In this document: in pieces, positions 26,057 to 40,323 of the stretch
Position numbering within the stretch: position 1 is the first letter of the stretch
Layout of the letters: each line of letters starts with the position of its first letter
Assembly (NCBI GenBank): GCA_003260075.1
Contig: QLIY01000459.1
Coordinates: 1 to 64,000 of the forward strand
Reading direction: 5' to 3'
Length of the DNA: 64,000 nt
Origin: Phallusia mammillata
Taxonomy: Eukaryota > Chordata > Ascidiacea > Phlebobranchia > Ascidiidae
Translations under genes and position numbers: made by a program
Notes under the pieces: model-generated
Told to the model about the DNA's origin: nothing
The model's input: the letters and a program-made list of their open reading frames with translations, nothing else
The model's database searches: none

Positions 26057-28047
26057 ATTTATAGAGTAGTGGTTTGTTACCCAATAATGGTATTTGTTTC
26101 AATTCTCTTGTCTTGGGCTTAATCAAATGTTATAAGCTTGCTAATTACAGTTCACAGCGTTTTGGTGGTAAAGGGCCTTTAGAATTTACCACGTCACTAA
26201 TACAATCGGGCATGACCTCTTAAACCACAGTTTCTCAACCTTTTTACCTCTCAACTGACAGCCAATACGGTTTAGCACCCCGGTTTTGCGCACCTAACAA
26301 CATGGTACTTAGCCTACTTTCATTTCGCCCCATGAGCACGTAATGCAAATTTGTCGAGTTGTTGAAAACCTCTGTTTCAAGGTACAGCTACTTACGCTAT
26401 AACTCACGTCAACTGCACATTTAGCTAATTTTCGATAGGTGGCGCAGGAGCTGAATTATTTATTTAGCGGCTAAATAGGGGAAGGGTTGGGAAGAAAGTT
26501 TTGGAACATTTTACATTAAGAACTAAATTTTAGAGTTAGTTTTATTGAGTTTTTAATGATAATATTTTTGGGGGATACGCCGTTTTAAATAGGGATTTGT
26601 GCTCTTTGCGCCACCTATCGAAGATTAGCTAAATGTGCGGCTGAAGTGAGTTATGGTGTTAGTAGAACTTGCATGTTTCAAAGTTTAACAAATATTAACT
26701 TTCAAAGGCAGGCAGCTCGACGGCGCACACGACATGAGCAAAACGGGTTAAATGTAATCGTGGATTTATATTTGCAGTAAAGCGAAAAAAATATCACCCG
26801 AATACAAAGAGTCGGTGGTTCGAATCCGATCGAGAGAAGAAAAGGAATAAATAAAAGCACGGTGTCTATAGCAACAATAGACGAATATACGCAGACAGTA
26901 TGATGCACATAGAAATCTTAAAAATAAGCAGTTGGACGACATCTAGCGGAGCATATTTGACTAACATTTTAAGAGGTTTGTGAAAATGGGTGACACAAAT
27001 GTTTCACTGCGAATCTGATTGCACAAATAATAAGCAGTTTTTATAGAATCTTAAAACTTATGATGATCTTGTGGCAGATAATTGGTTGGAAACATAAAAT
27101 ATAATGTTGTAAGTGTTTTAAGATCTCGACCTTTTCAGGTCTCCGAACAATCTGCATCAGAATAATTCCCCCCCCCCCCACAAATAATAAGCAGTTTTTA
27201 TAGAATCTTAAAACTTATGATGATCTATAAAGATTATTTAAAACTTGTGATGATCTTGCGGCAGATAATTGGTTGGAAACACAAAATATAATGTTGTAAG
27301 TGTTTTAAGATCTCAACCTTTTCAGGTCTCCGAACAATTTTGCATCAGAATAATTGTTTGCAGACCCAGTAAATTGTGAAGTAATCGAAGTAATATAAAG
27401 TAAAAAATTAGTTTTGAATGTTCTAAAGCGGTGTCCTAAAAAAGTGTCTCCGAAAGCAGAGTTTTTAAACCTTTTTAATGCTCATTTAAGTCTTTTAGGC
27501 CAAAAAACACTGATTGATAGTATGTCCAATATATCGAATCTGGTGCTTACGTGAAACAAAAAAATGTTATCAGTTATATGTGATTACAGAATTCCCATTC
27601 CAATGAAGTTATTAGAAAATAAATATAATCTGGTTGCAAAGATTGTGGAACTTTAACCTTAAATAGATGGAATTTGTAGATTTTAAACTGAGGAGAAAAA
27701 ACCAAGCCACTGGTTGTCAAGGTTACCATAATGACGTAACAAGCAATAGTTACATTTTCCAAGATGGCCCCAAAAAGTTGAATTGTTTTGACGAAATTTG
27801 CACAAAATAATGGAACCAAATGTCAGTTGGCATAGAAATCAAATCATGACGTTCTTAAAACAATAACTTTTGCGAAACAATAATGTGATTCGAATAGTTT
27901 AACGCTGTTACGCGAAAATTCGAATAAATGAAATTTTGCCGAAAAATAAAGTAAATTTTGTCGATGTGATCCAATATCAACTAACGCGCAGTATACCGCC
28001 CCCTAGCGATAAGGTAAAATCAGCGTAGCGTCCGCGTGGTGGCGCTG

Positions 28048-28202
28048 CTACTTGCGGGTGTCGGCAATACTGAGCTGCGCAAAACCTATGAGCGTCTTTT
28101 CATCCGGGATCTGATTGGTTGCTAGGTTACCCGGATGTAGGGCAAAGGTCACGCTGGCGGGATGAGGTTCGTCGGATACGAGCTGCGAAAGTTTGGCGGC
28201 AA
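28048..28202 (-). CDS. oxsr1: oxsr1 last coding exon (second half of CCT domain)
   Basis: Acceptor TTTGTTCAG then codons for [12 protein letters not shown] to [12 protein letters not shown] and stop. It joins the 29437-29558 exon (…[10 protein letters not shown]) at phase 1, completing the CCT fold that binds RFxV motifs. A truncated second copy of its 5' end lies at 28688-28732, after a poly-C junction. Confidence 0.88.
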
Positions 28203-30385
28203 CTGAACAAAAAATAGAGATTTAAAAAAAATCTTTCACAATACTGAAGACTATAACGAACCTTACCGCAGTTGATTTAATTTCAAAAAACATATTCTCC
28301 CCAAAAATTGTAAAAATGCTTTTTTTAATTAAGTTTGGTAGACAAGTTTCGAATGTTAACTTTTATTTGTAACTCAAGAAATTGGCTTCTTGGTTTATTA
28401 GGATGAAAGGGGAAAAATGTATATTTTTACTATTTTTTAGATTTATACCTTACTACTATGGATCGTGTTTGTGAAGGAACTATTAACCTTTTCTAATTTT
28501 AATCCCTTTTATTGCCCTTTTATAGATACTGAAGATGCTTCTTTAGCGAAATTAATTTGTTCTTTATAAAATTGTAAACTGATTTTAACCTGGAAAAAAC
28601 ATTCCCCAACTTGTAGTACTATTATTGACCAGTTAGTTTTTTTTACATTTATAACCATTAGCGAGCAGAAAAAGTCACCCCCCCCCCAGGTTCATCGGAT
28701 ACGAGCTGCGAAAGTTTGGCGGCAACTGAACAAAAAAAAAGATTTTTGAAGATTTTTTTACATTACTAAAGACTAAAATGAACCTTACCGCAGTTGATTT
28801 AATTTCAAAAAACATATTCTCCCCAGAAATTGTAAAAATGCTTTTTTTAATTAAGTTTGGAAGACAAGTTTTACCCCCCCCCCTTTTTTAGATTTATACC
28901 TTACTACTATGGATCGTGTTTGTGAAGGAACAATTAACCTTTTCTAATTTTAATCCCTTTTATTGCCCTTTATAGATACTGAAGATGCTTTTTTAGCGAA
29001 ATTAATTTGTTCTTTAGAAAATTGTAAACTGATTTTAACCTGGAAAAAACATTCCCCAACTTGTAGTACTATTATTGACCAGTTAGTTTTTTTTACATTT
29101 ATAACCATTAGCGAGCAGAAAAAGTCAATCAAAATGTATGGCATGAGCATTTGCCGATCAAAATGTATGGCATGAGCAAACGTTTGAGAATAATAACATG
29201 TCGCTTTTTACGTCTATTTGGGCCGTTATTTTCACCATTAAACTTAGGAACAGATCCGTCTGTAGTGCTCCAAATGTATATTCATAATTATTATTAACCA
29301 GCAGGAGTCTCCTTCACAATTTCTCGTCAGAGTCGAAGGTTCATACCACCGACTACAGAACCCCAGTGTATACAGTTGCGAACAAGTGTCCTCTCTTTAC
29401 ACAACAAACCCCGTGTACTGTTACGTAACAACCGACCTATGACTTTGTCCATCCCGTTCACCAAACCAGCGGTGACCATCTCCTGTGAGAGACCGTCCGG
29501 TGTGTCTTGACCTCGTTTGAACTCGAACTTAATGTCGTTTAACTCGTTTTGAGCGTTTCTGGGATTTAAAAAAAAACTCGGTTAATTCGGACCCGTTTGT
29601 AACCAAAAAAATGAGAGATGCGATGAGAGATAGGTTCCCAAGCAGTTGCTTGGCCATTGTGAGCCAGTTTTCTCTGTAGTTTATGCCCAGTTGTGGTATC
29701 GTACAAAATAGGTGCCCCCCCCCCAACCAAAAAAATGAGAGATGCGATGAGAGATAGGTTCCCAAGCAGTTGTTTGGCCATTGTGAGCCAGTTTACTCTG
29801 TGGTGTATGTCCAGTTGTGGCATCGAACAAAATAGGCGAGGTATAGGTTTTTACCCTGTTACTCCCAACAAACTGGAGTGCCGTTGGATGGTATACTAAC
29901 TAATACGTCCTATGCCTCGTCACCAGCTGCACTGATGAGGTCTTACAGGTCGAAACAGTGTGCACTGTCTGAGGCTTAGTTTAAACATATTTTTGTAAAA
30001 AAACGAGACTGATGATGCTCGCAAGGGTGAAATTTAAGTCTCTATTTCAGAACAGTTATGCATGATTTAAGATGCAACATCACCATTATTATTCCTTATA
30101 GCTGAAAAGCATATTCTAACTTTATGATTGCCGATATATAATAGTTAGTATTGAAAGTAAACATCTTGTATTCCCCCCCCCCTATTCCTTATAGCTGAAA
30201 AGCATATTCTAACTTTATGATTGCCGATATTTAATAGTTAGTATCGAAAGTAAACATTTTGTATTCAGTGGTGGGATTCAGCCGGTTCGCACCGGTTCTA
30301 CAGAACCGTTTTATGAAATTTTATAAGATCAGCGAACCAGTTAGCATTACTGGTTACTGTCAATCGACTTTTTGAAATAGAATCG

Positions 30386-30457
<72 letters not shown>

Positions 30458-33400
30458 GGGCACAGTTTTCGTGGCAGGGGGGGCAGTCGCGTTCGATTTG
30501 GTTGAAGGTTTCCGCTCAACTGGTTTCGGTTCAGAATTTTGTGTAGGAACTGCTTGTACAGGCTGACTATCCCCTGTGGCGGCCTCTAGTGGCCCCCCCC
30601 CCCCCCCCCCCCGGACTCACTGGAACCGACTCTTCAGTGCCATCAAGTGGCGCATCGGTGTCATGTGGCTCAGACTTCGTTTTTACCTGAAGCGGCTGAA
30701 CAGAAATATATCAATATATCAATGTTACAATATACATACATAAGCAAAAGCATAGAGCCAATAAATGATAAGCTGCAGACAGTGCACACTGTTTCGAACT
30801 ATAAGGTCTCATCAGTGCACCTGGTGACGAGAGAGACAGAGATACATACANCCCTGTGGCGGCCTCTAGTGGCGGTTTATAAAAGTTCGGATGAGTGGGC
30901 GACTTCGGACTCACAGGAACCGACTCTTCAGTGCCATCAAGTGGTGCATCGGTGTCATGTGGTTCAGACTTCGTTTTCACCTGAAGCGGCTGAACAGAAA
31001 TATATCAATGTTACAATATACATACATAATCAAAAGTCAATAGATGATAAGCTGCAGATGGTGCACACTGTTTCGAACTATAAGGTCTCATCAGTGCACC
31101 TGGTGACGAGAGAGACAGAGATACATACATAAGTGTCGGATTTTTATTATATTTTTTTATTATTATACAGGACCAGTTTTTACTATTCTATTGAAAATTG
31201 CTACAACGAAAATGTATGAGATGTAAAAAAAACCTATTAAACAGACAAATGAAAATCACGGCACTATTGCTCTTGATTTTTCTAGTCTTTGCCTTGCCAT
31301 ATGGGAATGCTTGGGAGACCAACTTGATTATATGTGTTTAGTGGGCTTGAGGTACTGTGATTTATACATGAGTATGTCATGACTGCTGGTCCGCATCGAT
31401 GCTTCAGGGCTGATCTCAGTTATACATCTCTGTCTTTACACTATTGCCTCACTGTTGTTTTTACAAAACTTTTTCCACACCAGCTGTTCAGCATTCAGAT
31501 TCAATTTACCTGTTTATCCTCGACAGGAGTAGATACAGGAGTTTCTGTGTCCTCATCACTCGCATCTTCCCGATACTCATCATCACTCCACTCCCATCTT
31601 CCATCCTCCTGCTTCCGGAGACGACCGCTCGACCCTGGAACTCTCTTCGGCTGAAAGAAACAAAAAAAACATCCAAAAAATATATTCTCGCAGGTTGAAA
31701 GATTATGTGTGTAGATGCACTAGCAACCCAAAAAATAAAACAAATTAGAAAATATCTGACAAAAATCATTGTAGGGTTCAACCCCTCTATAAATCTTGGA
31801 AAATTGATGCTGGAAATCATTCCCTAGGACAGCTAACTTAATTTAACCTTAAAATAAATGTTTCTCAACTTACTCCATTGTTTTTAGAATTAATTTCACA
31901 ATTCACTATTTTTTAGTTTTTATCGCGTCTTTGGTCATATTTTATTGGGGAATAAAGACTGTAAGTTAAAATTTATTTGGACACACATCATCACAAAATG
32001 GTAAAATTGAGTAAACTTGCTGTGAGCTATAAAGGTGTGGCAACAAAACTACTGATTTTAGGATGAAAGTTGTTGATTTCTAATTTAGGGGGAAAATGTT
32101 AACCGAACAAAAGTACATACAAAAGAATACTTTTTTAACACTAGATTTTACACAACTTGGCAAGTAGCCAGAATCAATCAGTTCCTGATGCCCAACAAAA
32201 ATTTTACCACAAAACATAAAAAACTATAAAAAAAATAGTGCAATGGTTTCATTCACAGCATTGGATTAATGTTCAATTTGGCATTATGTTAAAACTTGTC
32301 AGGTAAAAATGCCTTTTAACCGTGAGGATGTTTGTAATGTATATTGCACCACCTTGTGACGCATTAAGTATATTGCACCGCCTTGTGACGACCTTGTCAC
32401 ATGCCCATAAAAAGCGTGAGTTTAACTTTTACCGTCATTCAAAGTGTCTTGTAGCTGTGGGCTTGTTGTGTCGCTGTTTCATTCAATACAATGTTTATTA
32501 CATGATCCTTAGTAACTTTAGTAATGTAAGAAACCATAGTATAGTAGTTATAACTTCAATACATGATTCTATTGTTACATCATACTCGTGTCGTGTGACA
32601 TCAAAACTTTAAAATATTCTGCTAAGAAACCATATGAACTGCAAATGCTGGGATACCGAATATATTTACATATAATACAGCATACAACCTGTGCATTATA
32701 TACTGACCATGTTTTACTTATGCATAATATTTTAAAACAGTCCAGGGAAATTATAAAACAAATAAACCTTTTAAGTGACCGAAAGCATAAAAGTAAAACA
32801 TGATATTTACAGTTTTTCCCCGATCTTTTAGAGTAGGAGCAGTTGTAAGAAGATGATCAACTAAATATTCTTTTCCTTTTCCTTTCTTAAAGAAAGCGTC
32901 TTTTAACAGCTGAGCTGCTGTGGGTCTGAAAAAAAAACAAATATTTTTTTGAGACAAGCATAACTGAAAAGCTTACATCTGAAACCTGTGTTTTTTTAAA
33001 TATATCCCCCTCCCTGCAATTCTTAATTCACAACTACCGGATCTTGTTTTTCAGTAAGGTAAATCCGTTGACAAGAATAAGTGGTTTAAAAATGCAAAGG
33101 TAAATTTTTAAAAATAGTAAAATGAGAAGACAAAGATGACAAAAAGCGTAACCTACAGGCTACAGCTGTCCAGAGCATTTTGATATATTGTGCACAAAAA
33201 AAAATCCACTTTGTTTATCACAGGCATGCCACAAACATGAAATGTCACAAAAATGGAGATATGTTAAATACAGCACTTCACAAACCGCAAAGTAAACCAG
33301 CACACAAGTATGTGGGAAGTAAATTAAAACTCTTGAATGACAAAGCAGTTTTAAAACATAATTTGTTATAATAGTCCACCAAGCATTGACAATGTTAAAC

Positions 33401-35575
33401 ATAAAGCTTACATTTTTATTATTCATGGTAAAGCAGATCTGCCTGCACAGGACATTAGTTACACAGAAATTAATTCACAAAATATAAAGGGAAAAGGAAG
33501 TTTTAACCAATGAAAACAGCCTTTGTTGCAACAACGTTTAAGAATTTTGTATTACTTCATGGGCCACAAACATATTTACTAGCAACACTAACAGATAATT
33601 CCTAATGGATTAAGAAAAAATTATAACATGGCTATTTGTAAACACATTTGTTTGCAAAACTGGCATTGTGCAATGGTAAGACCAAAGGAATATTCAATCA
33701 ATGCAGGCATGTTACCAGTACACCTGCTATATTATGATAAAAACTGCAACACGACCATGCTGAATACATCAAATGCTAATTTACTGTTAGCACAAAACAG
33801 ATATCACATGGCATTGTGTTCTGAACCATGATTTTTGAGCAAAAAAATACAGAAAAAAATGATTAATGTAACGTATGCAAAAAAAAATACAGAAACTTAT
33901 TCTCTGCTCTGGCATATATTTTTGTCTGATGGTTTGAGGTATTTAAGACAACAGCAATTTTACTTATCTAGTCACTTTTCTGTGATGTAGAAATTCACAC
34001 TCACCGCTTTTCAGGGTCTTTTTGTAAGCACGCTTCAATCATTTTTCGAAATTGCTTCGTGTATTTCTTTGTCACATTTTTATCGTTGACTCCGGTGTCG
34101 AGATTTGGGGGTTCATTTTGAAGCGTCAAAAACAAAACCTAAAACATGTTGGTAAAACTCATTTATGGCAAAATAGATCATAAGGGCTTCCTGAACATTT
34201 TTTCCTGCAAGCAATTTAAATTTAATTACAATTTTTACAGCCTGTTGCAAATGACAGTGTATAAAAATGAAAAAATGGAATTTTAAGACGATTTAACAAA
34301 ACAGTCACATGGTAAAGGAATAAACAATCAGTGTTTGTGATGGAAAAAATCTGGTTTCAAAACATTACTTAGCTTTTGAACAGTGTGTATAAATATATTA
34401 ATAAGTTTCATGATAAAAATAATGGTCCAAATAATGTTTGAACAATAAAGCATGTCGTGTTTTACATCTATTTGGGCAGTTATTTTTATCATTAAATACG
34501 TAGCTTCTATGAAATTAAAAAAAAACCTAACAAGTTTCTGAAGTATGAAATTCTAAATTTTGACATAATTTTGTACCAATTAATTGATATTATCGGGCTT
34601 ACTGACCAGTTTTAACGATCCAGTACATTTTCTAAGTTACCTTCATTGCAGGATATCCCCCCCCCCTAAGTTTCATGATAAAAATAATGGTCCAAATAAT
34701 GTTTGAACAATAAACATGTTGCATTTTACATCTCATAGGGCGGTTATTTTTATCAACTATATATCTTTTAAGTTTGAAAAAAATATATAATTTCTAGAGT
34801 ATGAAATTCTAAAATTTTGTCATAAGTTTGTACTAATTAATTGATATTATCAGGCTTACTGACTAGTTTTAACGATCCAGTACATTTTCTAAGTTACCTT
34901 CATTGCAGGATACTGGTGATAAGGGGCTTTTCCTGTAGCAAGTTCAATTGCTGTGATTCCAAAACTCCAAATATCTGCTTTAATTCCGTATCCGTCAGCC
35001 GCCTGAAAATATTCATGGAATTTTGTTGTTGTTAAAAATAATCAAAAAAGTAAAAATTTGGAAAATGTTTGTCATGAAAATGTGTCGTGATTGCTGGTCT
35101 ACATAGACGATTCAGAACTTGCTTTATTTGACCACACAGGACAAAAACCAACACAACAGGTGAAAATTTGCATGTATGTTTATGAGGTATTGTTAAATTA
35201 TTTGCTTAGCAAGCACATAGAGGGGAGTAATAGTGTTTTGTATTTTTAGGATGCAATAAAGTCATGTGAAAAACATCAGTGCTGTAGCAACAATAGACTC
35301 GGTTTAAGCGGAATTTTGTGGTGCATTGTTGTTTGTTATTATTATATTGTTTTTATTCAGATGACAAGTTAATTTTACCATACGACCAGTGGTGGAATTC
35401 AGTCGGTTAGCACCGGTTCTATAACCCCCCCCCCGGAATTTTGTGGTGCATTGTTGTTTGTTATTATTATATTGTTTTTATTTAGATGACAAGTTAATTT
35501 TACCATACGACCAGTGGTGGAATTCAGTCAGTTCGCACAGGTTCTATAGAAACATTTTATGAGATCAGCGAACCG

Positions 35576-35644
<69 letters not shown>

Positions 35645-37253
35645 TTTTGTGATAGAACCAGCTGACAAAAAATTGAATCCCACCACTGCATACAAGGTCA
35701 CTGGCATTATACACACACTGTGAAACAGTGAGAACACCCAATAAAATGTAACCAGACATAATCAACAGACATTTATACAATTTCCCGTTTGCCTTCCTCT
35801 AACATGTTTGTACATGTGCAATTTATTTCAATGACAAAAAATTAATAAAACATCAAATTGACAAAAATATATTATGATCTGTTTTTTGAGCAGTTTAATT
35901 TGTTGGCAATAAAGTTACATACAAGTTGATTGAGTAGATCACATGTTTAATACTTTAATCTAAGAAATCCTTTACAATAACTTAACTATGTAACACCATT
36001 TTTATGTCTATTTGTGTTCCATTGCTTTGTATGAAGCTGCCTTACATACATGTTTTTACGTCCAAACTCATGTTTACATATAAAGTGTTTCTAAACACAT
36101 AAGATACAATACAAGACATTGTATTAGTCACTGTGATAACATTAGCAAGGCTTTAAATCATGTGGCAAGCTAACCACCTAGCATGCAAATGTTATAATTA
36201 CAAAGTGTAACTGCACAGTCAACCTATCATGACAAATTGACTTTTACATCTTGTTTTAATTGCAACATTATGAAACGTTTGAACATTTGTGACGAGCAGC
36301 TAAGAAATTTTTAACACACCAAATTGCCCCCAGGACAATTAAGAAGTGTTTCAAAATGTTTGCATTATTTCATGTGACAAGGTATTTTACACCGCTCGAT
36401 TTTGTGTGAGGTGTTAGAGAAAACTTTTGTTGTCGCGTTTTAGCCACACTTTTGAATTATTGATATGAACCAATTTAGGAATATATATATATATATATAT
36501 ATATGATATCTTGGCATTAATCAATAAAAGATAAAACTCTGCAATTTAAATTGGAGTTTATAAACATATTTAGCATTTAAAAAACTGGTTAAATGCCAAC
36601 TAAACGTTAAATGAAAACTGCTTTGGTAACAGCTCAGTTGGTTAAAAGTTAAAACAGTTTGGATTGAATACATTAGTTGTTTGCAAAATATAAGGCAGTG
36701 TTGTTATTTGATTAATCTGCCTCAAATGTACATCTAATGGTTCTAAACTTTCACCAGAAACTATTGCACATTTTCATTTAACTTTGATTGTAGTTGTTTA
36801 CTCTACATAAAAACAGAGTAAATTGTCGCTAGTTGTTGGCATAAACATGGTTGCAAAAAGTAAAAAAAAATAACGAGCACCAGGGATAGGACAAAACAGC
36901 ATAAGTTCTGCTTGGTCAAGCACCAAGCATTACTATGAGATTTCCGTTTTCACACTAGTTTTGTAACTTTCCAAAGTCCCTTGTGTCACCAGCAGTGTAC
37001 TAAGCTATACAGGCCTCAGATGTACGCATTTTTTAACCACCTTACACATTTAAAACAACAGACAATTTTGTTCTTGGATACACTTTTGAGTTTCATATGC
37101 TAGCAAAAAGTTTAATGCTCAGGTCAGTTTGTGGAACTGCACGGCCGAGCACCGAGCATCATAAACACTGATGCTTGGTACCAAGTACTCGAGTTTTGGC
37201 TCAACTCAGCCAATCCTTACCAAGCACCTCAGAAAAAGTTTACTATATTAGCC

Positions 37254-37295
<42 letters not shown>

Positions 37296-40233
37296 AAACC
37301 ATTGGTTTACACCAGGGGTGTGCAACAGGCAGCCTGCTGGCCAGAATCCGCCCCGCCAAGTTATTTAGTGTGGCCCTCGCCAACACACTGATTCAGAGAA
37401 AAAATGCAATTCTTCTGGGAGTTCTGCAAAATTTTCCACCAGTTTCAGAATTCTCGTAAGTTGCTATACTATATGTAACGAGTATAAACTAAACCAGCAT
37501 TTTCTAACCACTGGGCCATACAACAGTTTGCAAGTACTTCACTGAATGTGACGCAACAATTCCCTTTGTCTACTAAACAATTATTTTGTGTTGAAATTAA
37601 GTATGTTGCACACCCCTAGTTTACACTACTAGTTCACAAATGTCAAAATCTGCATCCAAACCACCAAACTGTCCCCACCTGTTCCATGACTTCAGGTGCC
37701 ATCCAGCATGGAGTCCCCACAAATGTGTGCCGCGTTCGATCTCTTGATAAGTTGCCACCAGATGCAATGAACGAACTCACACCGAGGTCAGCCAACATCA
37801 CCATACCATTGTCACCCAGTAATATGTTGCCCGCTTTTACATCACTGAAAAGATGAAACTTTATTTTCATAACATGAATATGGTTTAGATCAGTGGTTCT
37901 CAACCTTTCGTGGACCCCTAAAAGTATCTTTTGGGTCTCGTGGCCCCCTTTAAGTAATCCTGTCAGACCTGTGGGCCCTTTACAAATGTAAATGGCAATC
38001 TCGTGTTGTAATTCGGTACTAATTTCGACTTTAAACAAGTCGAAAAGAGTAAACAAGAATTCTTCATCGTGATAAACCTCAATATAGACAAATCACAAAT
38101 AGTATATATGTGAAATAGTCGATTAAATTAGGGAATAAAGTAAAAAAGGAAATGTCTTTCATTTGGTGTTTCTGGTGAATCTACACCCCCAGGGGGGCCA
38201 CGGGCCCTGCCCCCCCCCCGGGGGGCCACGGGCCCTGGTTGAGAACCACTGGTTTAGATGTTGGGGAAACTATTATCCCATTTTTTCAAATCTTTTTTTA
38301 AGGACTATTGTCTACAACATTTTAAAACAGTACATCTCAATTAAATTGCATTCAGTTAGTTCAGATCTTTGCCTAATTCGGACAAAACTTAATGTACAAA
38401 TAATTTGCAATGTGCCTGAACTTCGTAATTGACATCAGTTAATCTGGCCTACTCCACACAAGCGTTTTGGTCCAAATGGGTCCAGATTAGCCGAGGGTTA
38501 CTGTATTCTTATTTTAGGTCTTTGGACCACTTCATAAAAGTTACATAAAGAGGTTTTTTGACAAACTAAGTTATACAATTGTATTCCTATTAGTTAGGTG
38601 TAACACTGTAAAACGAAATCTAATTTTTTATAAATTTCTAAATTTTTTATAAATGCCAAAATTTCATATAGCTGTGAAGGAAAGGAGTTTGCATTGGTGA
38701 TGCTTAAAGATTGTAAAACACAATTAAGTTTTTAATTCACAGACCCCACGAACTAGAATATTTACCACTTGGTGGCATATCAACGCAAAGGTTAAAAGCA
38801 ATTAGACTAGGACTAATCAATAATAAAATGTGTATGTAATATGTGAATAAAATGTGCAAGATGATACAACACTTATTATTGTCTAGAAACAAAGCATTCC
38901 ATGAAACACACAAATAAACCTTATAAAGCTGTGAAATAATGCCAATCAATAATTTATCACAGTAAGCATCGATCAATACAAAGCAATAAGATAAGCTCAC
39001 CGATGGATCTGCCCATTTCTGTGGAGATAATCTAATCCTTTAAGCACTTCTCTCATTATTGTGGCTATCACAGTTTCTTCCAGAACTCCGGTGGCTGCTT
39101 GCGACGTTTTTAACCGATGTTTGATGATATCCAAAACTGAACCTAAATGTGACAAGAATGTTTGGCTGGTTTTATTCAACTTCAATAGGAAAGTGCTTGA
39201 GATTTAGTCTTTTCTTGATTGCAGCATGATTGTGTCATACACAACACAGTTTTCAAAGTGAGGAATGACATGTCCACACTGTGCGTGCACAATCTGCAGC
39301 GTATCTATAATGTAATGGCTCTATAATTTTGTTTAGAATTTATTTTACTAAGTTGACTAAATTATATTAATTTAAACTGGATGTGGTATAATGAATGTTC
39401 CAAAGATCAGCAGATTTTTCTGTTGTGTTTACCAAAATTATTTTTCATTGCAACTGCAAACCAAACTTGCAATTTTTTTTACATCAGTTGGACTAAACTA
39501 CGCAAAAAATATTTTCGATCAAATAACTTATTCCAAATTAATCAAAAGGCCATAAAAAAGGCAAGTGCTAAATCATGGCATGAAATTTACGAGCTTAGCA
39601 AACTTTTAGTCAGCCAAGTCCATTATAAGTACAAACATTATGATTTACGAGCAATGTGGAATTTATGGTAAATGCCAATACTTTTAATATTTGCGAACAA
39701 AATCAACCTCGCAATGCCACAAAACATACCTCGGCCGAGAAGTTTCATGATTAACCAAACTTCAGTTTTGACCACAAATGCTTTGTAAAAATGAACAACA
39801 TTTGGATGATTGCATTGACTCATAGCTTGAACTTCTTTCTGCCAAACAAAAAATGACAAGGTTAATCAAGGTCAAATCTTCAACGATTTTTATCTGTAAA
39901 CATATTAGTAAGTAAAAAAATTCTGGTGTGTATGTAGGATGTGTAAACATTTTATCCACAAACCTACCCAAACTACAAAAAGAGTTTAATAAAGTTTAGG
40001 CTAATTGGTCCATGTTTTTTACAAGTTTGTACCCCAAGTAAATAATATTATTAGCTTGTACTGAATGCAAAAAAGTGCAACAACAGTGCAATGTGTTTCG
40101 AAAATGTTTTTTCATAACATTGGGGTTAGTGATGGAACGAGTACCCGGTACTCGGTATCGAACGATTTCAGTGGTATCGATACGCGTAGTCGGTATCGAA
40201 ATGTTTTTTCCAAGGTTTCGGTACCAACATGCG

Positions 40234-40323
<90 letters not shown>

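Larger units (their letters stand above)
27017..30265 (+). repeat. Duplicated blocks around the 3' end of oxsr1
   Basis: Pairs: 27017-27167/27180-27360; 28164-28353/28688-28873; 28430-28677/28884-29128; 29604-29714/29725-29835; 30089-30172/30183-30265. Joins are C runs of about 10. The second pair duplicates the start of the last oxsr1 exon. Confidence 0.75.

Noticed and set aside
26800-26850. tRNA-like B box (GGTGGTTCGAATCCGATC)
   Set aside because: No convincing A box or cloverleaf at the right distance. The same holds for GGTTATAGGTTCGATTCCC near 43885.
39270-39335. Hammerhead-repeat relative (GTGCGTGCACAATCTGCAGCG)
   Set aside because: Only the tail and a fragment of stem III are similar. 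Core boxes are absent, so it was not called.
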